Positions 41,248-51,524 of a DNA stretch of 64,000 bases are shown piece by piece. A program made the translations under genes and the position numbers. Below the pieces are notes generated by a model that made no database searches, had not been told where the DNA came from, and was given only the letters and a program-made list of their open reading frames with translations. Positions within the stretch are counted from its first letter, which is position 1; each line of letters starts with the position of its first letter. Source of the stretch: Methylococcaceae bacterium UBA6146 (GTDB lineage: Bacteria; Pseudomonadota; Gammaproteobacteria; Methylococcales; Methylomonadaceae); the NCBI GenBank assembly GCA_002422395.1, contig DIUY01000002.1:124001-188000 (forward strand), read 5' to 3'.

Positions 41248-43527
41248 ATGGACGTTATCCAACGTATTGCCGAAGAATTATCCGTTACTGAAAAACAAGT
41301 AAGCGCCGCTGTTTTATTGCTTGATGAGGGGGCGACTGTCCCGTTTATTGCGCGTTACCGTAAAGAGGTGACCGGAGGTCTTGATGACACCCAATTGCGT
41401 TTTCTCGAAGAACGGTTGGGGTATTTGCGTGAACTTAACGGCCGGCGGCTGAGCATTCTCGATAGTATTGGCGGACAAGGCAAACTGACGCCACAACTTG
41501 CCCAGGCTATCAATGCGGCTGACACCAAGACTTTGTTGGAAGATTTGTATCTGCCGTATAAGCCCAAGCGGCGCACGAAAGCGCAGTGTGCCCGCGAAGC
41601 CGGACTGGAGCCGCTGGCGGACGTGTTGCTCGATGACCGCTCATTAATTCCCGTACAAATTGCCGCCGATTATATTGACAACGCTAAGGGGGTGGCGGAT
41701 GCCGCCACCGCACTTGAAGGGGCGCGGCAAATCATCATGGAGCGTTTGGCTGAAGACGCCGGGTTATTGGCTGATTTACGCGGGCGGGTCTGGCAAAAAG
41801 GCATTGTCCATGCGACGGTGATGGCGGGCAAGGAGGCGCAGGCAGAAAAATTCAAAGATTATTTCGATTATCAGGAAAACATCAGCAAAATCCCCTCACA
41901 TCGTGCTTTAGCCTTGTTACGCGGGCGTAATGAAGATATGTTGGCCTTAACCCTTAAGCCAGAAGCTGACGAAAAAGCGGGGCATGCACTGTGCGCCCAG
42001 TGGGTCGCCCGGCACTTAAATGTCACTGACAATAGTAGCCCCGCCGATGCGTGGCTTGCTGAAACCGCGCGTTTTGCCTGGAAAATCAAGTTGTTCACGC
42101 GTATTGAGCTGGATTTGAAGCAGCAATTGCGGGAAGTTGCCGAGCTGGAAGCCATCCGGGTGTTTGCCAGTAATTTGCGGGATTTGCTATTAGCGGCCCC
42201 GGCGGGCGCAAAAGTTACAATGGGCTTGGATCCGGGCATCCGTACTGGCGTTAAAGTGGCCATTGTGGATGCGACCGGTAAGTTGCTGGCGACCGACACT
42301 ATTTATCCCCATCCGCCACGCAAACAGTGGGACGAATCCATTGCCCAGCTGGCAAAACTGATAGCGCAACATAACGTTGATTTGGTCAGTATCGGCAATG
42401 GCACCGCATCTAGGGAAACCGACCAGTTAGTTGCTGAGGTGATGAAGCGGCACGGTGCATTGAAATTTAAAAAGATTATCGTTTCAGAAGCGGGCGCGTC
42501 AGTTTATTCGGCATCCGAATTTGCCGCCAAAGAATTTCCTGAGTTGGATGTGTCGTTGCGTGGCGCGGTGTCTATTGCCAGACGCCTGCAAGACCCGTTG
42601 GCAGAGCTGGTTAAAATTGAGCCAAAATCCATAGGGGTGGGGCAATACCAGCATGACGTCAATCAACTCCAGTTAGCCCGTGGGCTTGATGGTGTGGTTG
42701 AGGATTGCGTGAATGCGGTGGGTGTCGATGTCAATACGGCGTCGGTTGCCTTGCTGAAACAAGTGTCCGGGTTATCGGCCAGTGTCAGTGAAAATATTGT
42801 CAATTACCGGAATGAACATGGGGCGTTTGCCAATCGCAAACAATTGAAGAAAGTGCCGCGTTTGGGTGATAAGGCCTACGAACAGGCGGCCGGTTTTTTG
42901 CGTGTCATGAATGGCGATAATCCCCTGGACGCGTCAGCAGTGCACCCCGAAGCTTATCCGGTGGTGTAAGCGATCATTAAAGACACCGGAAAATCCATCC
43001 GTGACCTTATCGGCCAAGGCCAGTTTTTGCGCCAGTTAAATCCTGCAAACTATACTGACGGGCATTTCGGTGTGCCGACGGTGACCGACATTTTGCAAGA
43101 GTTGGAAAAACCCGGGCGTGATCCGAGGCCGGAATTTAAAAGTGTGGAATTTAAAGCCGGTGTTGAGAAAATCACCGATCTTGAACCTGGCATGACGCTT
43201 TCCGGCGTGGTGACCAATGTCGCCAATTTTGGTGCGTTTGTTGATATTGGCGTACATCAGGATGGCCTGGTGCATATCTCCCACTTATCCGACACTTTTA
43301 TCAAAGACCCGCGCGATGCCGTGAAAACGGGGAATATGGTCAAAGTTAAAGTGCTGGAAGTGGATGTCGCGCGTAAACGTATTTCTCTGACGATGAAAAC
43401 GGCAACGGACACCGCCGCCGATCCGGGTTCTGCGCGTGTGCCGCAAAGGCCTGCCAAACAACCTAAACAACCGGTGCAGCCGCAAGGTTCTATGGCTAAT
43501 GCTTTTGCCAAGGCATTGGGAAAGTAA
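41248..43527 (+). pseudogene. tex: Tex RNA-binding transcription accessory protein, interrupted by in-frame TAA
   Basis: Tex binds nucleic acid and supports transcription. The frame from ATG 41248 encodes the Tex N-terminal region, the YqgF-like domain (MGLDPGIRTGVKVAIVDATG near 325) and the helix-hairpin-helix part (NAVGVDVNTASVALL), then meets TAA at 42967-42969 after HPEAYPVV. The same frame continues without other stops through KDTGKSIRDLIGQG and a full S1 domain (GVVTNVANFGAFVDIGVHQDGLVHISHL) to 43527. Read through, it would be 759 aa, the normal Tex length. One base change would restore a Gln, Lys or Glu codon. Either a real nonsense mutation removing the S1 domain, or a sequence error. 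The distal part has only a TTG start (43027) and no clear ribosome-binding site. Confidence 0.9.
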
Positions 43528-43582
43528 ATAACCATAGCTCTGCTATACTAACTTCATCATTAACATACCCGCAGGATTTGAG

Positions 43583-44131
43583 ATGGACAAATACAACCGT
43601 TTTTTCGTTACCCTCTTGTTTACCGGATTGATAGGTGGCTATGCCCCGATAAGCCAGGCTGACGTAAGTCAGACTCATTGCAGTTATGGCCAAAAAATCA
43701 GTGAGAAAGCGTTGCGCACGCTGACCAACATGACGACAAACATCCTGGAATTGCCAAAAAACATGATTAACACAACGAATGACAGCAACATCTTTTATGG
43801 TTTGACAGGCGGGGCGTTCAAAGGCTTGCTGAATATGGTTGGACGGATGAGCGTGGGCGTTGCTGATTTAGTCAGTTTGCCTATCCCCACCAAACCTGTC
43901 GCCTATCCATTGTATATCTGGGACGATTTTGACATTGATACGAGCTACAACGATGTGTTTCGTCTTGATACCTGCCCGAAAGCCGGGCCTGTTGTTGCAG
44001 TCCCTATGGTACAGCCGGTGGTAGTGCCTGCGGTGGTGCCAAGTGTGCCAGTTATTGACCGTTCAAATCAGTATAACCAGCAAACCAACCGTAAGTTGGA
44101 CACGCTGTTTAAAAAACAAATGATGAAATAA
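43583..44131 (+). CDS. Exosortase system-associated protein, TIGR04073 family
   Basis: 182-aa secreted protein (signal peptide to about residue 27, SQA). The core resembles the TIGR04073 family: CSYGQKISEKALRTLTNMTTNILELPKNM, then GLTGGAFKGLLNMVGRMSVGVADLVSLPIP. Such proteins are common in genomes with exosortase/PEP-CTERM export, but their role is unknown. The C-terminus adds a Val/Pro repeat segment (VPMVQPVVVPAVVPSVPV). Ribosome-binding site GCAGGA upstream. It is followed 17 nt later by a methyltransferase gene. Confidence 0.75.
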   Translation: MDKYNRFFVTLLFTGLIGGYAPISQADVSQTHCSYGQKISEKALRTLTNMTTNILELPKNMINTTNDSNIFYGLTGGAFKGLLNMVGRMSVGVADLVSLPIPTKPVAYPLYIWDDFDIDTSYNDVFRLDTCPKAGPVVAVPMVQPVVVPAVVPSVPVIDRSNQYNQQTNRKLDTLFKKQMMK

Positions 44132-44148
44132 ATACAGCCGCTACCGCT

Positions 44149-44766
44149 ATGAAATCAGACAGCGCAGCAATTAAAAGACGATACGACCGGATTGCGCCTT
44201 ATTTTGAGGTGCTGGAAGCGGCGATGGAGGGTATGTTTTTCAAGCCCTGGCGCAAAAAGCTATGGGCGAAAGTTGACGGTTATCATATTCTCGAAGTTGG
44301 GGTGGGGACGGGGAAAAGCTTTGATTATTATCCTGCTAATGCCCGGATCACTGCGATTGATTTTAGCCCGCAGATGCTTAAACAGGCGCTAGATAAGAAA
44401 AGCAGAAAGCAGGTGGCTGTCGAGCTTGAGTTAATGGATGTGCAGTCGTTACCTTTTGCCGACAACAGTTTTGATACGGTTATTGCGTCTTTTGTTTTTT
44501 GTTCGGTGCCGTTGCCCATGAAAGGGTTGAAGGAAGTTTATCGGGTTTGCAAGCCGGGCGGGCAAGTGTTGTTGCTGGAGCATGTGTTAAGTTCACGGCC
44601 CGTGCTTGCTTGGTTTATGAGGCTGGTTAATCCCGCAGTTGTCGGTTTGTTGGGGGCGAATATCAATCGCACCACCGTTAAAAGTGTGCAGGCATGTGCT
44701 TTCCAGTTGGTGCATGTGGATGACCATAGCAGCGATATGATTAAGCTGATTGAAGCCAGAAAATAA
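44149..44766 (+). CDS. Class I SAM-dependent methyltransferase (UbiE/phospholipid-type)
   Basis: 205-aa soluble methyltransferase. SAM-binding motif ILEVGVGTGKSFDYYP is near residue 47, and the motifs ITAIDFSPQML, LPFADNSFDTVIASFVFCSVP and CKPGGQVLLLEH follow. Short size and the YDRIAPYFEVLEAAMEG opening resemble phosphatidylethanolamine N-methyltransferases and UbiE relatives; phospholipid methylation is one option but the substrate is not determined. Probably co-transcribed with the TIGR04073 gene and convergent with glgA. Confidence 0.8.
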   Translation: MKSDSAAIKRRYDRIAPYFEVLEAAMEGMFFKPWRKKLWAKVDGYHILEVGVGTGKSFDYYPANARITAIDFSPQMLKQALDKKSRKQVAVELELMDVQSLPFADNSFDTVIASFVFCSVPLPMKGLKEVYRVCKPGGQVLLLEHVLSSRPVLAWFMRLVNPAVVGLLGANINRTTVKSVQACAFQLVHVDDHSSDMIKLIEARK

Positions 44767-44782
44767 CGTGTTGAATACGTTG

Positions 44783-44812
44783 GCAGTGGGCGGTGACGGG
44801 GCCGCCCACTGC
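44783..44812. terminator. Hairpin between convergent methyltransferase and glgA genes
   Basis: GCAGTGGGCGG and CCGCCCACTGC form an 11-bp stem with an 8-nt loop in the 54-nt convergent gap. The symmetry suits a bidirectional transcript end; there is no U-tract. Confidence 0.6.
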
Positions 44813-44820
44813 GAATCCGG

Positions 44821-46254
44821 TCAAATGCCCCGATACAATTCCAAATATTGTTCGGCGCTATGTTGCCACGAGAAATCCTTGGCCATTGCGTTAACTTGCA
44901 TTTTTTTCCATGCCTTGGCATTGTTGTATAAAAGCAGCGTACGTTTGACCGCTTCCAACAATGCCCCAGCGCTGGCTTCGGTAAAAACAACCCCGGTGGC
45001 GGTGTTATTGGCCAGTGTTTCCGGCGTGCTGTCCACGACCGTGTCGGCAAGCCCTCCTGTTTTGCGCACAACCGGAACAGTGCCATAACGTTGGCTATAC
45101 ATCTGATTTAAGCCGCAGGGTTCAAAGCGCGAAGGCATCAGAAAAATGTCCGACCCCGCTTCGATAAGATGCGCGAGCGATTCGTCATAGCCAATGGTCA
45201 CGGCTATTTTATCGGGATATAGGGTTTGCAGTTGCAGCAAGTGCTGTTCGAATTCGCTGTTGCCGGCGCCTAGGAGGACAAATTGGATAGGCATGGCCAG
45301 TATGTCAGGAAGGCATTCAAGCACCATGTCGATACCTTTTTGTTCAACCAGTCGGCTGATTAGCCCAAATAGGGCGCACTTGTTATCGGTCGGAAGCCCG
45401 GTGCGTTCTTGTAATTCGGCCTTGTTGGCGTATTTTTTGTCGAGCGATTTTGCTTGGTAAGGATGGTTAATATAACGGTCCGTTGCGGGATTCCATTGCT
45501 CAAGGTCAATGCCGTTGATGATGCCGCTTAATGTGTCTTTTCTATGCGACAGCAACCCTTCGAGGCCATATCCAAATTCCGGTGTTTGAATTTCCAACGC
45601 ATAGGTTGGGCTGACTGTGGTGATATGGTCAGCATAAACTAAGCCGCCTTTCATAAAAGACAGCATATTAAAAAACTCCAGGCCGTTGGCATGCCATAAT
45701 TGGCCAGGCAAGTTTAATGCCGCTATTTGGCTGGCCGGAAACAGCCCCTGATAAGCCATGTTGTGTATGGTGAAAATGGTTGCCGGGCGGTGTTTTTCCA
45801 ACGATAACAGCGCCGGCACCAAGCCGCTTTGCCAATCATTACAGTGGACAATATCGGGCTTCCAGTCGTGGTCTGTCCGGTTCATTGCAACTTCAACGGC
45901 AACCTTGCAAAACAGGGCGAAACGTTCGGCATTATTAGGCCAAGCGTTGCCATTCCCATCACTGTAAGGGTTGCCCGGATAATTGAAAAAATCAGGGAAA
46001 TCAACCAGCCAGACCGTGATTGGGCTATCCGGCATTTGTGTTTCAAGGATATTGACTGTCCGGTTGTCAACGCGCAGCGAACATAACGTGCGGACATTGC
46101 CACTGATTTTTACGGCTTGGTAGTTGGGTATGATCAAACGTATGTCTTGACCTAATTCGGCCAGCGCTTTGGGTAAGCTGCCCGACACATCAGCGAGGCC
46201 ACCGGTTTTGATCAGCGGATGCGCTTCGCTAGTCACAAAAAGTATTTTTTTCAT
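44821..46254 (-). CDS. glgA: Glycogen synthase (ADP-glucose)
   Basis: GT5 glycosyltransferase that extends alpha-1,4-glucan from ADP-glucose. The N-terminal ADP-glucose motif KTGGLADV is at 17-24, and the C-terminal domain has PSRFEPCGLNQMYSQRYGTVPVVRKTGGL. Length 477 aa is normal. It begins 32 nt after glgB on the same strand, so the two form an operon transcribed away from glgC. Confidence 0.96.
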   Translation of the reverse strand: MKKILFVTSEAHPLIKTGGLADVSGSLPKALAELGQDIRLIIPNYQAVKISGNVRTLCSLRVDNRTVNILETQMPDSPITVWLVDFPDFFNYPGNPYSDGNGNAWPNNAERFALFCKVAVEVAMNRTDHDWKPDIVHCNDWQSGLVPALLSLEKHRPATIFTIHNMAYQGLFPASQIAALNLPGQLWHANGLEFFNMLSFMKGGLVYADHITTVSPTYALEIQTPEFGYGLEGLLSHRKDTLSGIINGIDLEQWNPATDRYINHPYQAKSLDKKYANKAELQERTGLPTDNKCALFGLISRLVEQKGIDMVLECLPDILAMPIQFVLLGAGNSEFEQHLLQLQTLYPDKIAVTIGYDESLAHLIEAGSDIFLMPSRFEPCGLNQMYSQRYGTVPVVRKTGGLADTVVDSTPETLANNTATGVVFTEASAGALLEAVKRTLLLYNNAKAWKKMQVNAMAKDFSWQHSAEQYLELYRGI

Positions 46255-46286
46255 AAGTCTTCCTTAGTTGCGATAGTTGCGATCAT

Positions 46287-48461
46287 TTATAACTTTAAGA
46301 TCACAGCGCCTAAAGGTGGTATGGTGAGGTTGACGGAATGGGGCAGGTTCATCCATGCACGCGGCTCCGATACTGCAAAGCCATTACCGGCATTGGTGCC
46401 GCCATAATAGGCGGAATCGGAGTTGAAAATCTCTGTGTAGACGCCTTCTTTAGGGACGCCAATCCTATAATTTTCACGGGTCACCGGTGTAAAGTTGAGG
46501 ATGACGATTAAGTCGTCAAGCTCGTGTTTACGCCGATAACTGATGATGGATTGTTGGACGTCATGGCAATCTATCCACTCAAAACCCAGAGGGTCAAAAT
46601 CGTGCTTATATAAAGCAGGTTGCGATTTATAGAGATGGTTCAGGTCTTTTATTAGCGTTTGTATGCCTTGATGGTGCGGATAATCGAGCATATACCAGTC
46701 CAATGCCTTATTGAAATTCCACTCGGTGCCTTGGCCAAATTCACAGCCCATAAATAGCAGTTTTTTACCTGGATAGGTGTACATGAATGTGTAAAGCAGG
46801 CGCAAGTTGGCAAAGCGTTGCCATTGGTCGCCAGGCATTTTGTTGACTAAAGAGCCTTTGCCATGGACGACTTCATCATGGGAAAAAGGCAGGGCAAAGT
46901 TTTCTGTGAACGCGTAGAGCAAACCAAAGGTGAGTTGGTCATGGTGATGCTTGCGATGCACAGGGTCTTGGCTCATATAAGCTAATGTGTCGTGCATCCA
47001 GCCCATATTCCATTTCATCGAGAATCCCAAGCCGCCTGTCCAAGTTGGGCGGGTCACTTGTGGCCAAGCGGTTGACTCTTCTGCCATCATCACTGTGCCA
47101 GGGTGCTGGCTGTGCGTGACAATGTTGAGTTCCCTTAAGAAATCAATGGCTTCAAGGTTCTCGTTGCCACCGTATTTGTTGGGGATCCAGTCATTATGTT
47201 TGCGCGAATAATCCAGATAGAGCATCGAAGCGACAGCATCGACCCTTAGCCCGTCAAGATGAAACTCTTCGAGCCAAAATATGGCGCTAGCCAATAAAAA
47301 GTTTTTGACTTCATTACGGCCGTAGTTATAAATTAGAGTGCCCCAGTCACGATGCTCGCCTTTGCGCGGGTCTTCATGTTCATAGAGGGCGCTGCCGTCA
47401 AAACGGGCCAGGGCGAACGCATCTTTAGGGAAATGGGCGGGCACCCAGTCAAGAATCACACCGATACCGTTCTGGTGACAGGCATCAACAAAATAACGGA
47501 AGTCGTCCGGTGTGCCATGACGGCTAGTCGGTGCGAAATAACCGGTGGTTTGGTAACCCCAAGAGGCATCTAAGGGATGTTCGGTGACTGGTAGCAATTC
47601 GATGTGGGTAAAGCCCATTTTTTTTGCATAGTCAACAAGTTCGACCGCAAGCACCCGGTAATTAAGGAAATTGCCTTGGCTATCCCGCCGCCACGAACCT
47701 AAATGCACCTCATAAATGGCCATAGGTTCATACAGCCAGTTTTTATCGGTACGCTCGGCCAGCCATTGTAGGTCTTGCCAGACATAGCTATTTTTTGGGA
47801 CGACCATTGAAGACGTGCTGGGGCGAAATTCAAACTGTTGGCCGTAAGGGTCGGTTTTTAAAAGGACTTGGTTGCTGTTGCGGTTCAGTATTTCAAACTT
47901 GTATAAACAGCCTGCTTGCAGACCCGGAATAAACAGTTCCCAAATGCCGCTGCCGCCCAGGCTGCGCATCGGATTACAACGGCCATCCCAGCGGTTAAAA
48001 TCACCCACCACACTCACGCGTCCTGAGTTAGGCGCCCACACGGCAAATAAAACCCCTTCGATACCATCAATGGTATGCAAATGTGCGCCCAGTTTTTGAT
48101 AAATATGCCAGTGTTTGCCTTCACCAAATAAATGCTGATCAAATTCAGGCAGTTGGGGAGGAAAGTCATAAGGGTCATAAGTCTCATGGCTGTTGCCCTC
48201 CTTGTCCACCCAGGACAACTTATAATGTGCTGGCAATTCACCTTCATTGGCGATATAGTCAAAAAAGTCTGTGCCATCAATTCTTGTGAACGCTTTTTTG
48301 CTGTCGCTAAGGCTGACGGTTTCGGCAAACGGCAAATAGACTTTGATGTGGATTTTATTGTGCTTTTGATGGCGACCTAACACTGAAAAAGGATCATGGT
48401 GCTTAGCGGTTATTATTTTTGTAGAATCAGCGTCCAGTATGACGGTCGATTGCTTTTTCAC
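46287..48461 (-). CDS. glgB: 1,4-alpha-glucan branching enzyme
   Basis: GH13 enzyme that makes alpha-1,6 branches in glycogen. A short N-terminal domain and CBM48 (about 20-220) precede the catalytic barrel. The catalytic Asp is in DGLRVDAVASML (about 407) and the Glu in MMAEESTAW (about 457); the last catalytic Asp is in LPFSHDEVVHGKGSL. Length 724 aa is typical. First gene of glgB-glgA, divergent from glgC across 92 nt, which should hold both promoters. Confidence 0.96.
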   Translation of the reverse strand: MKKQSTVILDADSTKIITAKHHDPFSVLGRHQKHNKIHIKVYLPFAETVSLSDSKKAFTRIDGTDFFDYIANEGELPAHYKLSWVDKEGNSHETYDPYDFPPQLPEFDQHLFGEGKHWHIYQKLGAHLHTIDGIEGVLFAVWAPNSGRVSVVGDFNRWDGRCNPMRSLGGSGIWELFIPGLQAGCLYKFEILNRNSNQVLLKTDPYGQQFEFRPSTSSMVVPKNSYVWQDLQWLAERTDKNWLYEPMAIYEVHLGSWRRDSQGNFLNYRVLAVELVDYAKKMGFTHIELLPVTEHPLDASWGYQTTGYFAPTSRHGTPDDFRYFVDACHQNGIGVILDWVPAHFPKDAFALARFDGSALYEHEDPRKGEHRDWGTLIYNYGRNEVKNFLLASAIFWLEEFHLDGLRVDAVASMLYLDYSRKHNDWIPNKYGGNENLEAIDFLRELNIVTHSQHPGTVMMAEESTAWPQVTRPTWTGGLGFSMKWNMGWMHDTLAYMSQDPVHRKHHHDQLTFGLLYAFTENFALPFSHDEVVHGKGSLVNKMPGDQWQRFANLRLLYTFMYTYPGKKLLFMGCEFGQGTEWNFNKALDWYMLDYPHHQGIQTLIKDLNHLYKSQPALYKHDFDPLGFEWIDCHDVQQSIISYRRKHELDDLIVILNFTPVTRENYRIGVPKEGVYTEIFNSDSAYYGGTNAGNGFAVSEPRAWMNLPHSVNLTIPPLGAVILKL

Positions 48462-48553
48462 TTTGCTTTGCCCTCAATTTAGTAGAATAATGTCTGATGA
48501 ATGTTACCAAAATAAAACAATAATTGTGAATCAATTCCATCTGGAGATGAAAA

Positions 48554-49831
48554 ATGTCAGCACCCGATACCAAAAAGCATGAACTTAACATCCAGCATCT
48601 GACCCGAAACACTATCGCGCTGATATTGGCCGGTGGGCGGGGTTCACGGTTAATGAATATGACAGAATGGCGTGCTAAGCCAGCGGTGCCGTTTGGCGGC
48701 AAGTTCCGGATCATTGATTTTCCGCTTTCTAATTGTGTTAATTCGGGTATCCGTAAAATAGGTGTTTTGACCCAATACAAGGCTGACACTTTAATTAGGC
48801 ACATTCAGCAAGGTTGGGGGTTTTTACGCGGTGAATTCGGGGAATATGTTGATTTGTTGCCCGCTCAGCAGCGCCATGGGGAAGACTCTTGGTATAAAGG
48901 CACGGCGGATGCCGTATTTCAAAATATCGACATTTTGCGCCGCCGTAAGCCCGAACATATTCTGATCCTGGCCGGAGACCATATTTATAAGATGGATTAT
49001 GCCGCCATGCTGGCCGACCATGTTGAAAAAAATGCCGACTTGACCATAGGGTGCCTGGAAGTCTCGCTAGAAGATGCGACCGCTTTTGGAGTGATAGACA
49101 TTGATGATAACCGGCGGGTCAGGGCGTTTGTCGAAAAGCCTAAAAATCCGCCCGTTATGCCTGGACGGACTGACACCGCGCTAGCTTCTATGGGCATCTA
49201 CATTTTCAATGCCGGTTTCTTGTTTGAGCAGTTACTTAAAGACGCTGATATGAAAGGCTCAAGCCACGATTTTGGTAAAGACATTATCCCTTCCGTGATC
49301 GATAAATATGTTGTTAATGCCTACCCATTTTTGGATTTGCAAGGGCAACAAAGTTACTGGCGCGATGTCGGCACGATAGATGCCTATTGGGCCGCTAATA
49401 TGGAACTGATTGGAGTAAACCCTGATTTGAACCTATATGATAAAACTTGGCCTATCTGGACTTATCAGGCACAAACCCCACCCGCTAAGTTTGTTTTTGA
49501 TAACGATGAGCGGCGTGGCTTTGCGGTTGATTCAATGGTTTCGGGCGGGTGCATTGTTTCTGGGTCGCAAATCCGCCATTCCCTGTTGTTTTCTAATGTC
49601 AGGGTGAATTCTTACACTACATTGCAGGATACCATTGTACTGCCTGAAGCGACTATTGGCCGCCATTGCCGTATCACAAAAGCCATTATCGAACGGGATT
49701 GCATTGTTCCGGAAGGCACGGTTATTGGCGAGGACAGAGCGGATGATGAAAAACGTTTTTATGTAAGTGAAGGGGGGGTTGTATTGGTCACCCCGGATAT
49801 GTTGGGGCAGCGATTACATTATGTCCGCTAA
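48554..49831 (+). CDS. glgC: Glucose-1-phosphate adenylyltransferase
   Basis: Makes ADP-glucose from ATP and glucose-1-phosphate, the committed step of glycogen synthesis. N-terminal nucleotide site LAGGRGSRLMNMTEWRAKPAVPF, the catalytic WYKGTADAVFQN and substrate FVEKP segments, and a C-terminal left-handed helix (SNVRVNSYTTLQDTIVLPEA) are visible. Length 425 aa. Ribosome-binding site GGAG precedes ATG 48554. Followed by malQ after 174 nt. Confidence 0.96.
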   Translation: MSAPDTKKHELNIQHLTRNTIALILAGGRGSRLMNMTEWRAKPAVPFGGKFRIIDFPLSNCVNSGIRKIGVLTQYKADTLIRHIQQGWGFLRGEFGEYVDLLPAQQRHGEDSWYKGTADAVFQNIDILRRRKPEHILILAGDHIYKMDYAAMLADHVEKNADLTIGCLEVSLEDATAFGVIDIDDNRRVRAFVEKPKNPPVMPGRTDTALASMGIYIFNAGFLFEQLLKDADMKGSSHDFGKDIIPSVIDKYVVNAYPFLDLQGQQSYWRDVGTIDAYWAANMELIGVNPDLNLYDKTWPIWTYQAQTPPAKFVFDNDERRGFAVDSMVSGGCIVSGSQIRHSLLFSNVRVNSYTTLQDTIVLPEATIGRHCRITKAIIERDCIVPEGTVIGEDRADDEKRFYVSEGGVVLVTPDMLGQRLHYVR

Positions 49832-50005
49832 TAAAGCTTCTGTTGTCGCCGCTGACATGAGCCGCCATATCTGTTTTTCTGAAAACAAAATCAATCAATA
49901 GGTTGCCGTTCATCTGTTTTTAGGCCACCTGCTTTCTTGAGGCTGGTGATCCGGCGCTGGGAGATGGAATGCTTCGGGTATTGAAGAATAATTTTGAGAT
50001 GATAA

Positions 50006-51481
50006 GTGAATACTATTTTAAATAAACGTCGTGCAGGTGTCCTTTTGCACATCACGTCTTTGCCGGGTACGGGCAGGTGTGGTGATTTGGGACAAAATGC
50101 TTATTATTTTGTGGATTTTTTGCATAATGCGGGTATGGGTGTGTGGCAAACTTTGCCCTTGGCGATGCCCCATGCTGATGGGTCGCCTTATCAGTGTTTA
50201 TCGGCCCACGCTGGAAATCCCGAATTGATTAATATCGATTGGTTGGTTAATAAAGGTTGGCTGCCGTTATCGGCAAACTGTGAGGAGTGTCAGGGCACAC
50301 CTAAATTTAATAAAACTTGCCTCATATCGCAGGCTTTTTTCGGTTTTTTAGATCACGCCGAACAACAGGACAAAGATGATTATGCCCTTTTTTGCCAAAC
50401 AAAAGCATTTTGGCTTGATGATTTTTCTTTGTTTATCGCCCTCCGGCGCGAATTTAACGAACAATGTTGGAATCAATGGCCAGCGCCATTCAAAGGGCGG
50501 GACGCCAAAGCCCTTAAGGCGGTAAGCTACCGTCTTAAGGATGAAATAGATGCCATCAAGTTTGAACAATATGTTTTTCTTAAACAATGGATGGCGTTAA
50601 AAGCTTATGCAAACGGGAAGGATGTTTTGTTGTTTGGTGATATCCCCATTTTTGTTTCTTATGACAGTTCCGATGTCTGGGCGAACCGTGAAGCTTTCAA
50701 ACTCGACGAAACAGGTGAAATGTCCGTTGTCGCTGGGGTGCCGCCCGATTATTTTTCTGCAACAGGTCAGCGCTGGGGCAATCCCCATTATGACTGGACT
50801 TATTTGAAAAACACAGGGTTTGCATGGTGGCTGGAACGGATGCAAACACAGCTTGAGCAGTTTGATATTCTGCGTATTGATCATTTTCGTGGATTGGAAG
50901 CGGCGTGGGAAATACCTGCACATGAACCGACTGCCCAGATTGGCGAATGGGTCAAAGCACCAGGCAACGCGCTATTAAGTGCAATTCAGGCAGAATTTGG
51001 CCAGATTTCCTTAGTTGCGGAAGATTTAGGCATTATCACCGATGAAGTCATTGAGCTAAGGGATGAGTTCAACTTGCCCGGCATGAAAATTTTGCAGTTT
51101 GCCTTTGGTGGTGATCGTGACAACCCTTATCTCCCCGATAATTATGATAAAAATTGCGTTGTCTATACAGGTACACATGATAACGACACCACGCTGGGCT
51201 GGACAAATCAACTGACTGACCAAGAACGGAATTATATCTACGATTATTTGGGTAGCCCCGCCACCCCATTGCATTGTGCACTTATCCAAGCAGCTTTAGC
51301 GTCGGTTGCTAATTTGGCGGTTATTCCAATGCAGGATATTTTGGAGCTGGGTTCCGAGCACCGAATGAACACTCCCGGCACAACCGAAGGTAACTGGCAG
51401 TGGCGTTTCCAATGGGAACAGCTTTCACCTGAACGGGCTACACGGTTAGCCCATTTGGTCGAGTTATTTAATCGCCGCTGA
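50006..51481 (+). CDS. malQ: 4-alpha-glucanotransferase (amylomaltase)
   Basis: GH77 disproportionating enzyme that transfers alpha-1,4-glucan segments. Catalytic regions ILRIDHFRGLEAAWEIPA (Asp nucleophile), LVAEDLGIITDEVIELRD (Glu acid/base) and YTGTHDNDTTLGW are intact. Length 491 aa is typical. The start is GTG 50006, with a weak GAG upstream. Located with glgC on the plus strand, so it likely serves glycogen turnover. Confidence 0.94.
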   Translation: MNTILNKRRAGVLLHITSLPGTGRCGDLGQNAYYFVDFLHNAGMGVWQTLPLAMPHADGSPYQCLSAHAGNPELINIDWLVNKGWLPLSANCEECQGTPKFNKTCLISQAFFGFLDHAEQQDKDDYALFCQTKAFWLDDFSLFIALRREFNEQCWNQWPAPFKGRDAKALKAVSYRLKDEIDAIKFEQYVFLKQWMALKAYANGKDVLLFGDIPIFVSYDSSDVWANREAFKLDETGEMSVVAGVPPDYFSATGQRWGNPHYDWTYLKNTGFAWWLERMQTQLEQFDILRIDHFRGLEAAWEIPAHEPTAQIGEWVKAPGNALLSAIQAEFGQISLVAEDLGIITDEVIELRDEFNLPGMKILQFAFGGDRDNPYLPDNYDKNCVVYTGTHDNDTTLGWTNQLTDQERNYIYDYLGSPATPLHCALIQAALASVANLAVIPMQDILELGSEHRMNTPGTTEGNWQWRFQWEQLSPERATRLAHLVELFNRR

Positions 51482-51524
51482 TATGGAAAACAGTGGCGGA
51501 AAGACAATTAAGCAGCGGCAAACT

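Noticed and set aside
43027..43527. Separate S1-domain gene
   Set aside because: It is the exact in-frame continuation of tex after one stop codon, has only a TTG start and no convincing ribosome-binding site.
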